12,716 bases of DNA from NCBI GenBank assembly GCA_001800005.1, contig MGUL01000125.1, positions 18,430-31,145 on the forward strand, given 5' to 3'. Position 1 is the stretch's first letter. Each line of letters begins with the position of its first letter. Positions 5,980 to 12,716 of the stretch are shown piece after piece. The notes beneath the pieces were generated by a model. That model was not told the origin of the DNA and ran no database searches. It saw nothing but the letters and a program-made list of their open reading frames with translations. A program made the position numbers and the translations under genes. This stretch comes from Elusimicrobia bacterium RBG_16_66_12. GTDB taxonomy: Bacteria > Elusimicrobiota > Elusimicrobia > UBA1565 > UBA9628.

Positions 5980-7191
5980 ATGGCCATATCAGCGAAAAGC
6001 CGCAAAGCGATCGAGCTCGCAGAGAAGTACGGCGCGCACAACTACCACCCCCTGCCGGTGGTGATCACCCGCGCGAAGGGCGTCTTCGTCTGGGATGTCG
6101 ACGGCAAGCGCTACTTCGACTTCCTCTCCGCCTACTCCGCGCTGAACCAGGGCCACAACCACCCCAAGATCGTCGCCGCGGCCAAAGCCCAGCTGGGCAG
6201 GCTGGCGCTGACCTCGCGCGCCTTCCACAACGAGCGCATGGGCCCCTTCCTGAAGCTCCTGTGCCAGGCGGCGGGCAAAGACCGCGCGCTGCTGATGAAC
6301 TCGGGGGCCGAAGCCGTCGAGACCGCCATCAAGGCCATGCGCCTGTGGGGCTACCGCCGCAAGGGCGTCGACGCCGACCAGGCCGAGATCATCGTCTGCG
6401 ACCACAACTTCCACGGCCGCACGACGACCATCGTCGGCTTCTCCTCGGACCCGGACTCCTCGGCCGACTTCGGCCCGGCGACGCCGGGCTTCGTGCGCAT
6501 CCCGTTCGGCGACGCCGACGCGCTCAAGAGCGCCATCGGCAGGAACACGGTCGGCTTCCTGTTCGAGCCCATCCAGGGCGAGGCGGGGGTCATCATCCCG
6601 CCCAAGGGCTACTTGAAGGCCGTGCGGCGCTACTGTTCGATGTACAACGTGCTGATGTGCGCCGACGAGATCCAGACGGGGCTGGGCCGCACCGGTTCCA
6701 TGTTCGCCTGCGAGGCGGACGGGGTCGCTCCCGACCTCTACGTGCTGGGCAAGGCCCTCTCGGGCGGCCTCTATCCGGTCTCGGCTCTGGTCGGAAACGA
6801 CGAGGTCCTCTCGCTCTTCACGCCCGGCACGCACGGCTCCACCTTCGGCGGCAACCCGCTGGCCTGCGCGATCGGCGAGGCCGCGTTGACGGTGCTCCAG
6901 CAGGAGCGCCTGGCGCAGCGCTCGTCCAAGATGGGGGCGCACCTCCTGGCCAAGCTCAAGACGCTGAAGCATCCCAAGCTCAAGGAAGTCCGCGGGCGGG
7001 GCCTGCTGCTGGCCCTGGAGTTCATGATCCCGGTGCGGCCGCTCGTCGAGGATCTGATGCGCCGCGGCCTGCTGGCCAAGGACACTCATGAGTTCACGAT
7101 CCGGCTGGCGCCGCCCCTGGTCATCACCGAGGCCCAGGCCGATGCCGCCTTCCGGATCCTGCGCGACGCGCTGTCCGCCTTCCCGGAATGA
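5980..7191 (+). CDS. rocD: Ornithine aminotransferase (ornithine-oxo-acid transaminase)
   Basis: The protein has 403 residues, the usual length. It moves the delta-amino group of ornithine to 2-oxoglutarate, giving glutamate-5-semialdehyde. Diagnostic features are KYGAHNYHPLPV near the N-terminus (Y22, matching the substrate tyrosine of ornithine aminotransferases), LSAYSALNQGH (49-59), NSGAEAVETAIK (107-118), FHGRTTTIV (144-152, R147 as substrate arginine), FEPIQGEAG (195-203), ADEIQTGLGRTG (228-239), and PLP lysine K258 in LGKALSGG. THGSTFGGNPLACA (284-297) and RLAPPLVI near the end complete the pattern. ATG 5980 is chosen because the fold begins about 15 residues later; a much longer frame upstream runs out of frame through the previous gene. 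Its stop overlaps the potA start as ATGA. There is no good Shine-Dalgarno, which suggests coupling to the gene upstream. Confidence 0.93.
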   Translation: MAISAKSRKAIELAEKYGAHNYHPLPVVITRAKGVFVWDVDGKRYFDFLSAYSALNQGHNHPKIVAAAKAQLGRLALTSRAFHNERMGPFLKLLCQAAGKDRALLMNSGAEAVETAIKAMRLWGYRRKGVDADQAEIIVCDHNFHGRTTTIVGFSSDPDSSADFGPATPGFVRIPFGDADALKSAIGRNTVGFLFEPIQGEAGVIIPPKGYLKAVRRYCSMYNVLMCADEIQTGLGRTGSMFACEADGVAPDLYVLGKALSGGLYPVSALVGNDEVLSLFTPGTHGSTFGGNPLACAIGEAALTVLQQERLAQRSSKMGAHLLAKLKTLKHPKLKEVRGRGLLLALEFMIPVRPLVEDLMRRGLLAKDTHEFTIRLAPPLVITEAQADAAFRILRDALSAFPE

Positions 7192-8306
7192 ACGGCGAGA
7201 GCCTGCTCGAAGTCGGGCCGCTGACCAAGTCCTTCGGCTCGACGGCCGTCCTGAAGGGCGTGCACCTCTTCGTGCGCAAAGGGGAGTTCATGACCTTCCT
7301 GGGCCCCTCGGGCTGCGGGAAGACGACGACCCTGCGCATCATCGCGGGCTTCGAGTCTCCCGATTCGGGACGCGTGCGCCTCAGCGGCATCGACGTGACC
7401 GACCAGCCGCCCTACGAGCGCGACGTGCACACGGTCTTCCAGCACTACGCGCTGTTCCCGCACCTGGACGTGGCGGGGAACATCGCCTTCGGCCTGCGCC
7501 TGCAGAAGGTGCACGAGGCCGAGATCGCGCGGCGCACGGCCGAGGCGCTGGCCCTGGTGAAGCTCTTGGGCTTCGAGAAGCGGCGCACGACCTCCCTGTC
7601 CGGCGGGCAAATGCAGCGGGTCGCGCTGGCACGGGCCATCGTCGGGCGCCCGGCGCTGCTACTGCTCGACGAGCCGCTGGGCGCGCTCGACCTCAAGCTG
7701 CGCAAGGAGATGCAGCTCGAACTCAAGAACCTTCAGAAGCGCCTGGGCATCGCCTTCGTCTACGTGACGCACGATCAGGAAGAGGCGCTGACGATGTCGG
7801 ACAGGATCGCGGTCTTCAACCATGGGCGCGTGGAGCAGGTGGGCACGCCGGGGGAGATCTACGAATCCCCGAAGACGAGCTTCGTGGCGGACTTCATCGG
7901 CGGCGCGAACATCTTCTCCGCCCGCGTGCTGCCGGGACCCTCGGGACGGGCGCGGCTCCTGCTCGAAGACGAGTTCGAGCTGGACGTGCCGCTGGACCCC
8001 GGCGAGACCCTGCCGGACGCCGGCAAGCGGGTGCGGGTGGCAATCCGCCCGGAGCGGGTGAAGGTCTTCTACAAAGACGAGCTTCCTTTCGGCTCGCTGC
8101 GCTTCGACGCGACGCTCAAGGACTCGGTGTTCCTGGGAGACGCGTGCCAGATATACCTGCAGCTCTTCAAGAAGGCGCCGGAGCGGATGATGGTGGCCAG
8201 CGCCGGCGGCGACCGCTATGCGGCCCACGACGACCTGAACGTGCCGGTGATCGCGGCGGTCCAGCCCGAGGACGTCTACATCCTCGAGCCCGACGAGAAT
8301 GCCTGA
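7188..8306 (+). CDS. potA: Spermidine/putrescine ABC transporter, ATP-binding subunit
   Basis: The protein has 372 residues and is the ATPase that drives polyamine import, on the cytoplasmic face of the membrane. The order of motifs is complete: Walker A GPSGCGKTT (39-47), Q-loop VFQHYALFPH (Q85), signature LSGGQ (137-141), Walker B LLLLDEP (D161, catalytic E162), D-loop GALD, and switch histidine H195 in YVTHDQEEA. A C-terminal TOBE-type region follows (about 240-370), typical of the PotA/CysA/MalK group. The nearby potD, potB and potC settle the assignment within this broad family. The start overlaps the ornithine aminotransferase stop (ATGA), and the stop is overlapped by potD. The signature is followed by M-Q-R rather than the usual Q-Q-R, a minor change. 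Confidence 0.93.
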   Translation: MNGESLLEVGPLTKSFGSTAVLKGVHLFVRKGEFMTFLGPSGCGKTTTLRIIAGFESPDSGRVRLSGIDVTDQPPYERDVHTVFQHYALFPHLDVAGNIAFGLRLQKVHEAEIARRTAEALALVKLLGFEKRRTTSLSGGQMQRVALARAIVGRPALLLLDEPLGALDLKLRKEMQLELKNLQKRLGIAFVYVTHDQEEALTMSDRIAVFNHGRVEQVGTPGEIYESPKTSFVADFIGGANIFSARVLPGPSGRARLLLEDEFELDVPLDPGETLPDAGKRVRVAIRPERVKVFYKDELPFGSLRFDATLKDSVFLGDACQIYLQLFKKAPERMMVASAGGDRYAAHDDLNVPVIAAVQPEDVYILEPDENA

Positions 8307-9354
8307 AGTCTCGCGCCGCGACTTCCTGAAGGCGGCATTCCTGCTGCCGGCGATGCCCTCGCTCCTGGGGGCCTGCCGGCGCTCCGATTCCCGGCGGGTC
8401 GTGAACTTCTACAACTGGTCGAACTACATCGGGAAGGACACGCTGCCCGATTTCACGAAGCGGACGGGAGTCGAGGTCCGCTACGACCTCTTCGCCGACG
8501 AGGACGAGATGTTCGCGAAGATCCGAGCCGGGGCTCGGGGCTACGACTTGATCGTGATCGGGGATTTCCTGATCCCGCGGTTCAAGGCGCTCAACCTCAT
8601 AGACCCGGTGCCGGCGGACACTCTGAAGAACCAGGGGAACCTGGCGCCGCGGTTCCGGCGGGCGGCCTACGACCCGGATGAGACGGCGGTCCCATATCTT
8701 TGGGGCACCACGGGCATCGCCTACAACAAGAAGAGGCTGACGAAGCCGCCGACCTCCTGGTGGGACCTGTGGGATCCGAGGTACAAGGACCGCATCTCGA
8801 TGCTGGACAACGTTCGGGACTGCGTAGGGGTGGCGCTGCAGCTTCTGGACATCCCGCAGACGACGCGCGACCCCGAGGATTTCCGCAAGGCGCGGGAGCT
8901 GCTGATCAAGCAGAAGCCGCTGGTCAAGCAGTACTCGAGTTCCTCGTACCTCAACAGCCTGGTGGCCGGAGAGATCGACCTGGCGATGACCTGGTCTGGA
9001 GACCTCTTCCAGGCGGCGCGCGACAACCCGGACCTCGACTACTGCCTTCCCAGGGAAGGGACCTATATGTGGGTCGACTGTCTGGCGCTGATGCGGGGCT
9101 CGAGGCACCGCGAGGACGCTCTGAGGCTGATCGACTATCTGCTGGAGCCGGAGGTGGCCGCGAACATCGCCAACGCGGTGCGCTACGCCACGCCCAATGA
9201 GAAAGCCACGCCTCTCGTCGACAAGGCCCTGCGCAAGGATCCTCGCGTGTATCCGACGCCGCAGGTCCTGTCCAAGCTGAAGCTCCACGACGTGCTGGAC
9301 CCCGAGCAGTCCGAGCTGTGGAACCAGACCTGGGCGGACGTGAAGGTCGCCTGA
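8299..9354 (+). CDS. potD: Polyamine ABC transporter substrate-binding lipoprotein, PotD family
   Basis: The protein has 351 residues and captures the ligand outside the cytoplasmic membrane. The N-terminus combines a twin-arginine motif (SRRDFLK, 5-11), a short hydrophobic stretch and a lipobox ending LLGAC with C26 as the lipidated residue. That suggests Tat export and membrane anchoring. The fold matches PotD, with YNWSNYI (38-44), WGTTGIAYN (135-143), and a C-terminal half that aligns without gaps to E. coli PotD as I recall it. Ligand residues Trp229, Trp255, Asp257 and Tyr293 correspond to W232, W258, D260 and Y296. Asp168 is replaced by N171, Glu171 by D174, and Ser83/Tyr85 by G88/F90. 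It binds a polyamine or close relative, but specificity may differ. The gene overlaps potA by 8 nt and potB by 1 nt. Confidence 0.92.
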   Translation: MPEVSRRDFLKAAFLLPAMPSLLGACRRSDSRRVVNFYNWSNYIGKDTLPDFTKRTGVEVRYDLFADEDEMFAKIRAGARGYDLIVIGDFLIPRFKALNLIDPVPADTLKNQGNLAPRFRRAAYDPDETAVPYLWGTTGIAYNKKRLTKPPTSWWDLWDPRYKDRISMLDNVRDCVGVALQLLDIPQTTRDPEDFRKARELLIKQKPLVKQYSSSSYLNSLVAGEIDLAMTWSGDLFQAARDNPDLDYCLPREGTYMWVDCLALMRGSRHREDALRLIDYLLEPEVAANIANAVRYATPNEKATPLVDKALRKDPRVYPTPQVLSKLKLHDVLDPEQSELWNQTWADVKVA

Positions 9355-10220
9355 TGGGCAAGGCCCTCTCCTGGCTCCTCGGCGGCCGCCGCCCCCTGGC
9401 CAGCCACCTCCTGCTCGCCCCGGCGGCGGGCTGGCTCATCGTCTTCCTACTGGTCCCCGCGGCGGGGTTGGCGCTGCTGTCGCTGGCCAAGAACGGGGCC
9501 TACGGCCAGGTCATCTGGACCTTCGGCCTGCACAACTACCGCCGCGCCTTCGATGCGAAGTACCTGCCCGTCCTCCTGCGGACTTTCGCCTTCGCCGGGG
9601 GGACCACCGCCCTGTGCCTGCTCCTCGGATACCCGCTGGCCTATTACCTCAGCTTCCGCGCCGGCCGCTGGCGCAACGCGCTGCTCATCGGCCTGATGGT
9701 CCCCTTCTGGACCTCGGCGCTGGTCGCCTTCTATTCCTGGATGATCATCCTGGGCAAGGAGGGGCTGCTCAACGCCGCCCTGCTGCGCTTCGGCTTCATC
9801 AGCGCCCCCATCGGCATCCTCTATACGCCCTTCTCGGTCCTCCTCGGCCTGGTGTACTTCTATCTGCCCTTCACCGTCCTGCCGCTCTACGCTTCCCTGG
9901 AAAAAGTCCCCAGATCCGTCGTCGAGGCCGCCTACGACCTAGGCGCCGGCCGCTGGACCGCCTTTCTGAAAGTCACGCTGCCTCTTTCCTTGCCGGGGGT
10001 CATGGCCGGCGGCCTTCTGACCTTCGTCCCCTGCCTGGGCGATTTCCTCACGGCCGAGCTGTTGGGCGGACCGCGCTTCTACCTGCTGGGAAATCTGATC
10101 TCGAATCAGTTCCTGATGGCCCAGGACTGGCCCTTCGGCGCCGCGCTGACCTGCCTGCTCCTCATCGGCCTCATCGGCGGCCTGTGGGTCTACCGCCGCT
10201 GGGAGGCGGAGGACGCATGA
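9354..10220 (+). CDS. potB: Polyamine ABC transporter permease, PotB family
   Basis: The protein has 288 residues with about six membrane helices. It is one half of the membrane channel of the importer. The EAA loop that docks on the ATPase is at 191-209 (EAAYDLGAGRWTAFLK, then VTLPL). LTFVPCLGDFLTAELLGGP (222-240) is characteristic of the PotB/PotH group. The chosen start is ATG 9354, which shares one base with the potD stop (TGATG) and has GAAGG about 9 nt upstream. An in-frame ATG at 9318 would add 12 residues inside potD and lacks a similar signal. The stop overlaps the potC start as ATGA. Confidence 0.92.
   Translation: MGKALSWLLGGRRPLASHLLLAPAAGWLIVFLLVPAAGLALLSLAKNGAYGQVIWTFGLHNYRRAFDAKYLPVLLRTFAFAGGTTALCLLLGYPLAYYLSFRAGRWRNALLIGLMVPFWTSALVAFYSWMIILGKEGLLNAALLRFGFISAPIGILYTPFSVLLGLVYFYLPFTVLPLYASLEKVPRSVVEAAYDLGAGRWTAFLKVTLPLSLPGVMAGGLLTFVPCLGDFLTAELLGGPRFYLLGNLISNQFLMAQDWPFGAALTCLLLIGLIGGLWVYRRWEAEDA
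10202..10213 (+). promoter_or_regulatory. Double purine-rich ribosome binding site for potC
   Basis: GGAGGCGGAGGA at 10202-10213 holds two GGAGG motifs in tandem, the nearer only about 3-4 nt before ATG 10217. The duplicated signal fixes the potC start inside the end of potB. Confidence 0.6.
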
Positions 10221-11008
10221 AGCGCTCTCGCGGCATGGGCCTGTACTGCGCGGGCCTCTACGCCTTCCTCTACCTGCCCCTCGGCGTCATGACCGCGTTC
10301 TCCTTCAACGACGCCCACCGGAACGTCGTCTGGCGCGGCTTCACCTTCAAGTGGTACCGCGTCCTCTTCGCCGACGCCGAACTCATGCGCTCCATGCTCA
10401 CTTCCTTGGAACTGGCCGCGGCCGCGGCCGCCATCGCCGCCGTCCTGGGCCTGCTCGCCTCATACGCGCTGACGCGCCACAAGGCCTTCGCGGGGCGCCG
10501 GGCCTACAGCGCCCTCCTGGACGCGCCCCTGATGATGCCGGAGGTCGCGCTGGGAGTGGGCCTGCTGAGCTTCCTGGTCCGCGCCGGCTACGAGCTGGAT
10601 TTCGGAGCCCTGGCCTGCGCTCATGCCCTGATCTGCCTGCCCTACACCGTCGGCTCGGTCCGTGCGCGCCTGAAGTCCATGGGCGAGGAGCATCTGGAGG
10701 AGGCCGCGATGGACCTGGGCGCGACCGAGTGGACCGCCTTCGTCAAGGTGACCCTGCCTCTGGCCATGCCCGCCGTCGTCTCAGGCTGCCTGCTGGCCTT
10801 CACCGTCAGCTTCGAGGACTTCGTCACCTCGTTCTTCCTCGCCGGCATCGGCATCGTCACCATGCCCATCAAGGTCTACTCGATGATGAAGTTCGGCGTG
10901 ACGCCGGAGATCAACGCCCTGTCCGTGCTTCTGCTCGCGGCGACCGCGCTGCTGCTGGCCCTGAACGCCGTGTTCGCGTCCGGCCCTGACGAAGCCTCTC
11001 GCGCTTAG
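10217..11008 (+). CDS. potC: Polyamine ABC transporter permease, PotC family
   Basis: The protein has 263 residues with about six membrane helices, pairing with PotB to form the channel. An N-terminal helix (about 9-29) is followed by the family pattern FSFND (28-32) and GFTFKWYRVLF (41-51). The EAA loop lies at 161-180 (EEAAMDLGATEWTAF, then VKVTLP), and FTVSFEDFVTSFFLAG (195-210) is typical of PotC/PotI. It begins in the overlap with potB and is the last gene of the operon. Its TAG (11006-11008) overlaps the stop of the convergent riboflavin kinase gene, and no terminator hairpin lies between them. Confidence 0.92.
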   Translation: MKRSRGMGLYCAGLYAFLYLPLGVMTAFSFNDAHRNVVWRGFTFKWYRVLFADAELMRSMLTSLELAAAAAAIAAVLGLLASYALTRHKAFAGRRAYSALLDAPLMMPEVALGVGLLSFLVRAGYELDFGALACAHALICLPYTVGSVRARLKSMGEEHLEEAAMDLGATEWTAFVKVTLPLAMPAVVSGCLLAFTVSFEDFVTSFFLAGIGIVTMPIKVYSMMKFGVTPEINALSVLLLAATALLLALNAVFASGPDEASRA

Positions 11009-11361
11009 GAGCGTGTCAGGGCGGCCACGTCCAGCCGGATGCGCGCCTTGAGCGCCGCCAGCGAGGGGAACTTTTGCTCTCCGCGAATGCGGGACAGGAA
11101 AGTCACGTCCAAGGTCCGCCCGTAGAGGTCTCCCCGGAAGCCCGGGATGTGGACCTCGACGACGAGGCGCCTGCCGCCCAGCGTGGGCCGCACGCCCACA
11201 TTGCAGACCGCCAGTCTCTCTCCCAGCGCGGCGCCGCGAACGCGCACTCGCCAGACGCCGCGAGGAGGCTTGCCGGAGCCGAGCTTCAAGTTCGCGGTGG
11301 GAAATCCCAGCTTGCGCCCCAAACGCTCGCCGCGGACCACGCGGCCGCGGACGGCCTTCAT
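11005..11361 (-). CDS. Stand-alone riboflavin kinase domain
   Basis: The protein has 118 residues and should phosphorylate riboflavin with ATP to give FMN. It matches the C-terminal half of bacterial RibF: GRVVRGERLGRKLGFPTANL (6-25, with the PTAN motif at 21-24), RGVWRVRV, CNVGVRPT (53-60), VVEVHIPGF with the likely catalytic base E69, GDLYG (77-81), and the end helix region with EQKFPSLAALKARI. Standard RibF has about 300 residues with an N-terminal FMN adenylyltransferase half, which is absent. Upstream is the end of truB in another frame, with no nucleotidyltransferase motifs. ATG 11361 overlaps the truB stop as ATGA, so translation is probably coupled. Position after truB is the usual position of ribF, which supports descent from it. 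A separate FAD synthetase may exist elsewhere in the genome. Confidence 0.85.
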   Translation of the reverse strand: MKAVRGRVVRGERLGRKLGFPTANLKLGSGKPPRGVWRVRVRGAALGERLAVCNVGVRPTLGGRRLVVEVHIPGFRGDLYGRTLDVTFLSRIRGEQKFPSLAALKARIRLDVAALTRS

Positions 11362-12089
11362 CCGGCCGACGCCGCCTTCAGCGCCCGGTCCAGCGCGGGG
11401 AGGGATTCCAACAGGATCTTGCCCAGGGCCTCCGGACTCAGCGCCCGGGCCGAGTCGAGGGGGAGCGCGTCGGCCAAGTCGAAGGGGCCCACCTTCTCTC
11501 GCCGCAGGGTCGAGACCGTGCCGCCGCAGCCTATCTTGTCGCCCAGCACTTCGGCCAAGGATCGCACATAGGTCCCGCTCGAACACTCCAGGCGGTGGGC
11601 GAGTTCGGGGGCCTGCCAGGAGAGGGCCTTCCAGGAGCGGACCGTGGAAGTGCGCGGCTTGACCGGGATGGCCACGCCCGCGCGGGCGTATTCGTAGAGC
11701 GCCTTGCCCTTGTGCTTGACCGCCGAGTAGGCCGGGGCCGCGGTCTCGATCGTCCCTTCCAAGACATGGAGCTCCTTGGCCAGGTCCTCGAGGCGCAGGG
11801 AAGGGACCGGTTGCTCCGCCAAGGTCTTCCCCGTGATGTCGCCCGTGTCCGTCTTCACGCCCAGTCGGATGGTGCCGGAATAGGTCTTGTCGAAGCCCTG
11901 CAGGCGCGCCTGCAAGCGGGTGCAGGCGCCCACCAGCACGACGAGAAGTCCCGTGGCCAACGGGTCCAGCGTGCCGGTATGGCCGACCTTCGTGCCGCGA
12001 GGGAACTGTCGGCGAAGGACCGCCACCACGTCGTGAGAGGTCCAGCCGCCGGGCTTATCGACGAGCAGCATGCCCGCCGGAACGCTCAT
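11358..12089 (-). CDS. truB: tRNA pseudouridine(55) synthase
   Basis: The protein has 243 residues and isomerises U55 to pseudouridine in the T-loop of tRNAs. Visible features are GMLLVDKPGGWTSHD (6-20), catalytic aspartate D42 in VGHTGTLDPLATGLL, the DKTY block (67-70), APAYSAVKHKGKALYEYAR (118-136), and SSGTYVRSLAEVLG (170-183). It is shorter than E. coli TruB (314 residues) because it ends soon after the catalytic domain, with no room for the C-terminal PUA domain. ATG 12089 overlaps the rbfA stop by one base (TGATG), with AAGGAG about 11 nt upstream. The downstream end overlaps riboflavin kinase. Confidence 0.95.
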   Translation of the reverse strand: MSVPAGMLLVDKPGGWTSHDVVAVLRRQFPRGTKVGHTGTLDPLATGLLVVLVGACTRLQARLQGFDKTYSGTIRLGVKTDTGDITGKTLAEQPVPSLRLEDLAKELHVLEGTIETAAPAYSAVKHKGKALYEYARAGVAIPVKPRTSTVRSWKALSWQAPELAHRLECSSGTYVRSLAEVLGDKIGCGGTVSTLRREKVGPFDLADALPLDSARALSPEALGKILLESLPALDRALKAASAG

Positions 12090-12439
12090 CAGCGGCCCCG
12101 CTCCTTGTCGAGCTTGTTGAGGAGCTCGTCGATGCGGGAAGCCTTGCGCGGCGTCTCGTCGTACTTGAAGACGAGCGTCGGGACCAACTTCACCGTCACC
12201 TCTTTCTTGAGGAGCGCGCGCAGGTACGGCGCGGCACGCTCCAGGGCCTTGCCCGCGGCCTCGCGCTCCGCGTCGGAGCCCAGGATGGAGTAATAGACCG
12301 TGGCCGTCTTGCGGTCGACGGAGAGCGCCAGGTCGGTCACGGTCAGGAAGCCCGTCAGGCCCGGGTCCTTGACCTCGCGCAGCAGCTTGCTGACGAGTTC
12401 CCTGTAGAGTTCCTTGAGGCGGTCATTGCGCGAGAACAT
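12089..12439 (-). CDS. rbfA: 30S ribosome-binding factor A
   Basis: The protein has 116 residues, the usual size. RbfA binds the 30S subunit and helps late 16S rRNA maturation. The single KH-like domain is recognisable from NDRLKELYRELVSKLL (5-20), KDPGLTGFLTVTDLALS (24-40, the conserved KDP and T-V-T block), and VYYSILG (48-54). It is followed by an LRALLKK helix and RIDELLNKL near the end. It lies between infB (15 nt upstream) and truB (1-nt overlap), the common bacterial order. GAGGGGCGGGGG before ATG 12439 can serve as a ribosome binding site. Confidence 0.95.
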   Translation of the reverse strand: MFSRNDRLKELYRELVSKLLREVKDPGLTGFLTVTDLALSVDRKTATVYYSILGSDAEREAAGKALERAAPYLRALLKKEVTVKLVPTLVFKYDETPRKASRIDELLNKLDKERGR

Positions 12440-12454
12440 GTCGGCCCCCGCCCC

Positions 12455-12716
12455 TCAGCGCGGCGACTGGCTCAGGCGCCGCGTGCGCGACTCCTTGACG
12501 AAAAACTCGAGCAGGTCGCCGGCCTTGAAGTCGGTGAAGCCGTCGATGCCGATGCCGCACTCCTGGCCCTTCTCGACTTCCTTCACGTCATCCTTGAAAT
12601 GCTTAAGGGTGTTGACCTTCCCCGCGTGGACCATCGCGCCGTTGCGCATCACGCGGATGTGGCCGCCGCGCGCGACCTTGCCGTCGCGGATGGCCGTGCC
12701 GGCGACGACCCCGGAG
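12455..12716 (-). CDS. infB: Translation initiation factor IF-2, C-terminal fragment (5' end outside window)
   Basis: Eighty-six codons and the stop (TGA 12457-12455) are present. The protein reads VVAGTAIRDGKVARGG, then VMRNGAMVHAGKV, NTLKHFKDDVKEVEKG, and QECGIGIDGFTDFKAGDLLE. This is the C-terminal beta-barrel (domain IV, the fMet-tRNA-binding C2 domain) of IF-2, which places initiator tRNA on the 30S subunit. The GTPase domains lie beyond the right edge. The end is basic (SRTRRLSQSPR), slightly longer than in many IF-2 proteins. It is the first of the four genes here and is followed by rbfA after 15 nt. Confidence 0.95.
   Translation of the reverse strand, partial: SGVVAGTAIRDGKVARGGHIRVMRNGAMVHAGKVNTLKHFKDDVKEVEKGQECGIGIDGFTDFKAGDLLEFFVKESRTRRLSQSPR

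Overview
The window is GC-rich, densely coded bacterial DNA. The order infB-rbfA-truB-riboflavin kinase on the minus strand at the right edge is a standard bacterial housekeeping block. Gene content alone does not fix the phylum. A GC-rich uncultured lineage such as Elusimicrobiota would fit, but that is a guess. No sign of an archaeal or phage genome was seen.

Layout. (1) 1-462 (+) is the C-terminal end of a signalling protein, with the tail of one receiver-like fold followed by a complete receiver domain. (2) 467-910 (-) is a convergent four-helix membrane protein of unknown function. (3) 911-1256 has no intact gene. It holds a short coding-like tail, a 14-bp palindrome and two abutting DnaA-box-like nonamers. 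(4) 1257-2361 (-) is a decayed IS1380-family transposase. It is frameshifted and has lost an internal block expected to carry the third catalytic residue. Three alternating copies of a 9-mer sit immediately upstream of its start. (5) 2560-11008 (+) is an eight-gene, head-to-tail operon: aldehyde dehydrogenase, uncharacterised membrane protein, AGXT2-like class III aminotransferase, ornithine aminotransferase, then a complete polyamine-type ABC importer in the order potA-potD-potB-potC. Seven of these genes overlap or nearly abut the previous one (largest gap 11 nt), so translation is probably coupled. (6) 11005-12716 (-) is riboflavin kinase, truB, rbfA and the C-terminus of infB, also tightly packed. 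It converges on potC with a 4-bp overlap of stop codons.

How the genes work together (inference). The importer would bring in a polyamine or related cationic amine. The two PLP aminotransferases would remove terminal amino groups, and the aldehyde dehydrogenase would oxidise the semialdehyde produced. The result is a self-contained uptake-and-catabolism cassette for ornithine, putrescine or omega-amino acids. The binding protein keeps most of the PotD polyamine-contact residues but has Asn where E. coli PotD has Asp168, so the exact ligand is open. The membrane protein inside the cassette has no recognised family and is the main unexplained component.

The most interesting items are the coupled transporter-aminotransferase cassette with its unknown membrane protein, the altered PotD ligand site with a Tat-plus-lipobox signal, the mutually exclusive hairpins before the transposase start, and the stand-alone riboflavin kinase without the usual FAD synthetase half. 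No clearly new biological system can be proven from the sequence alone.
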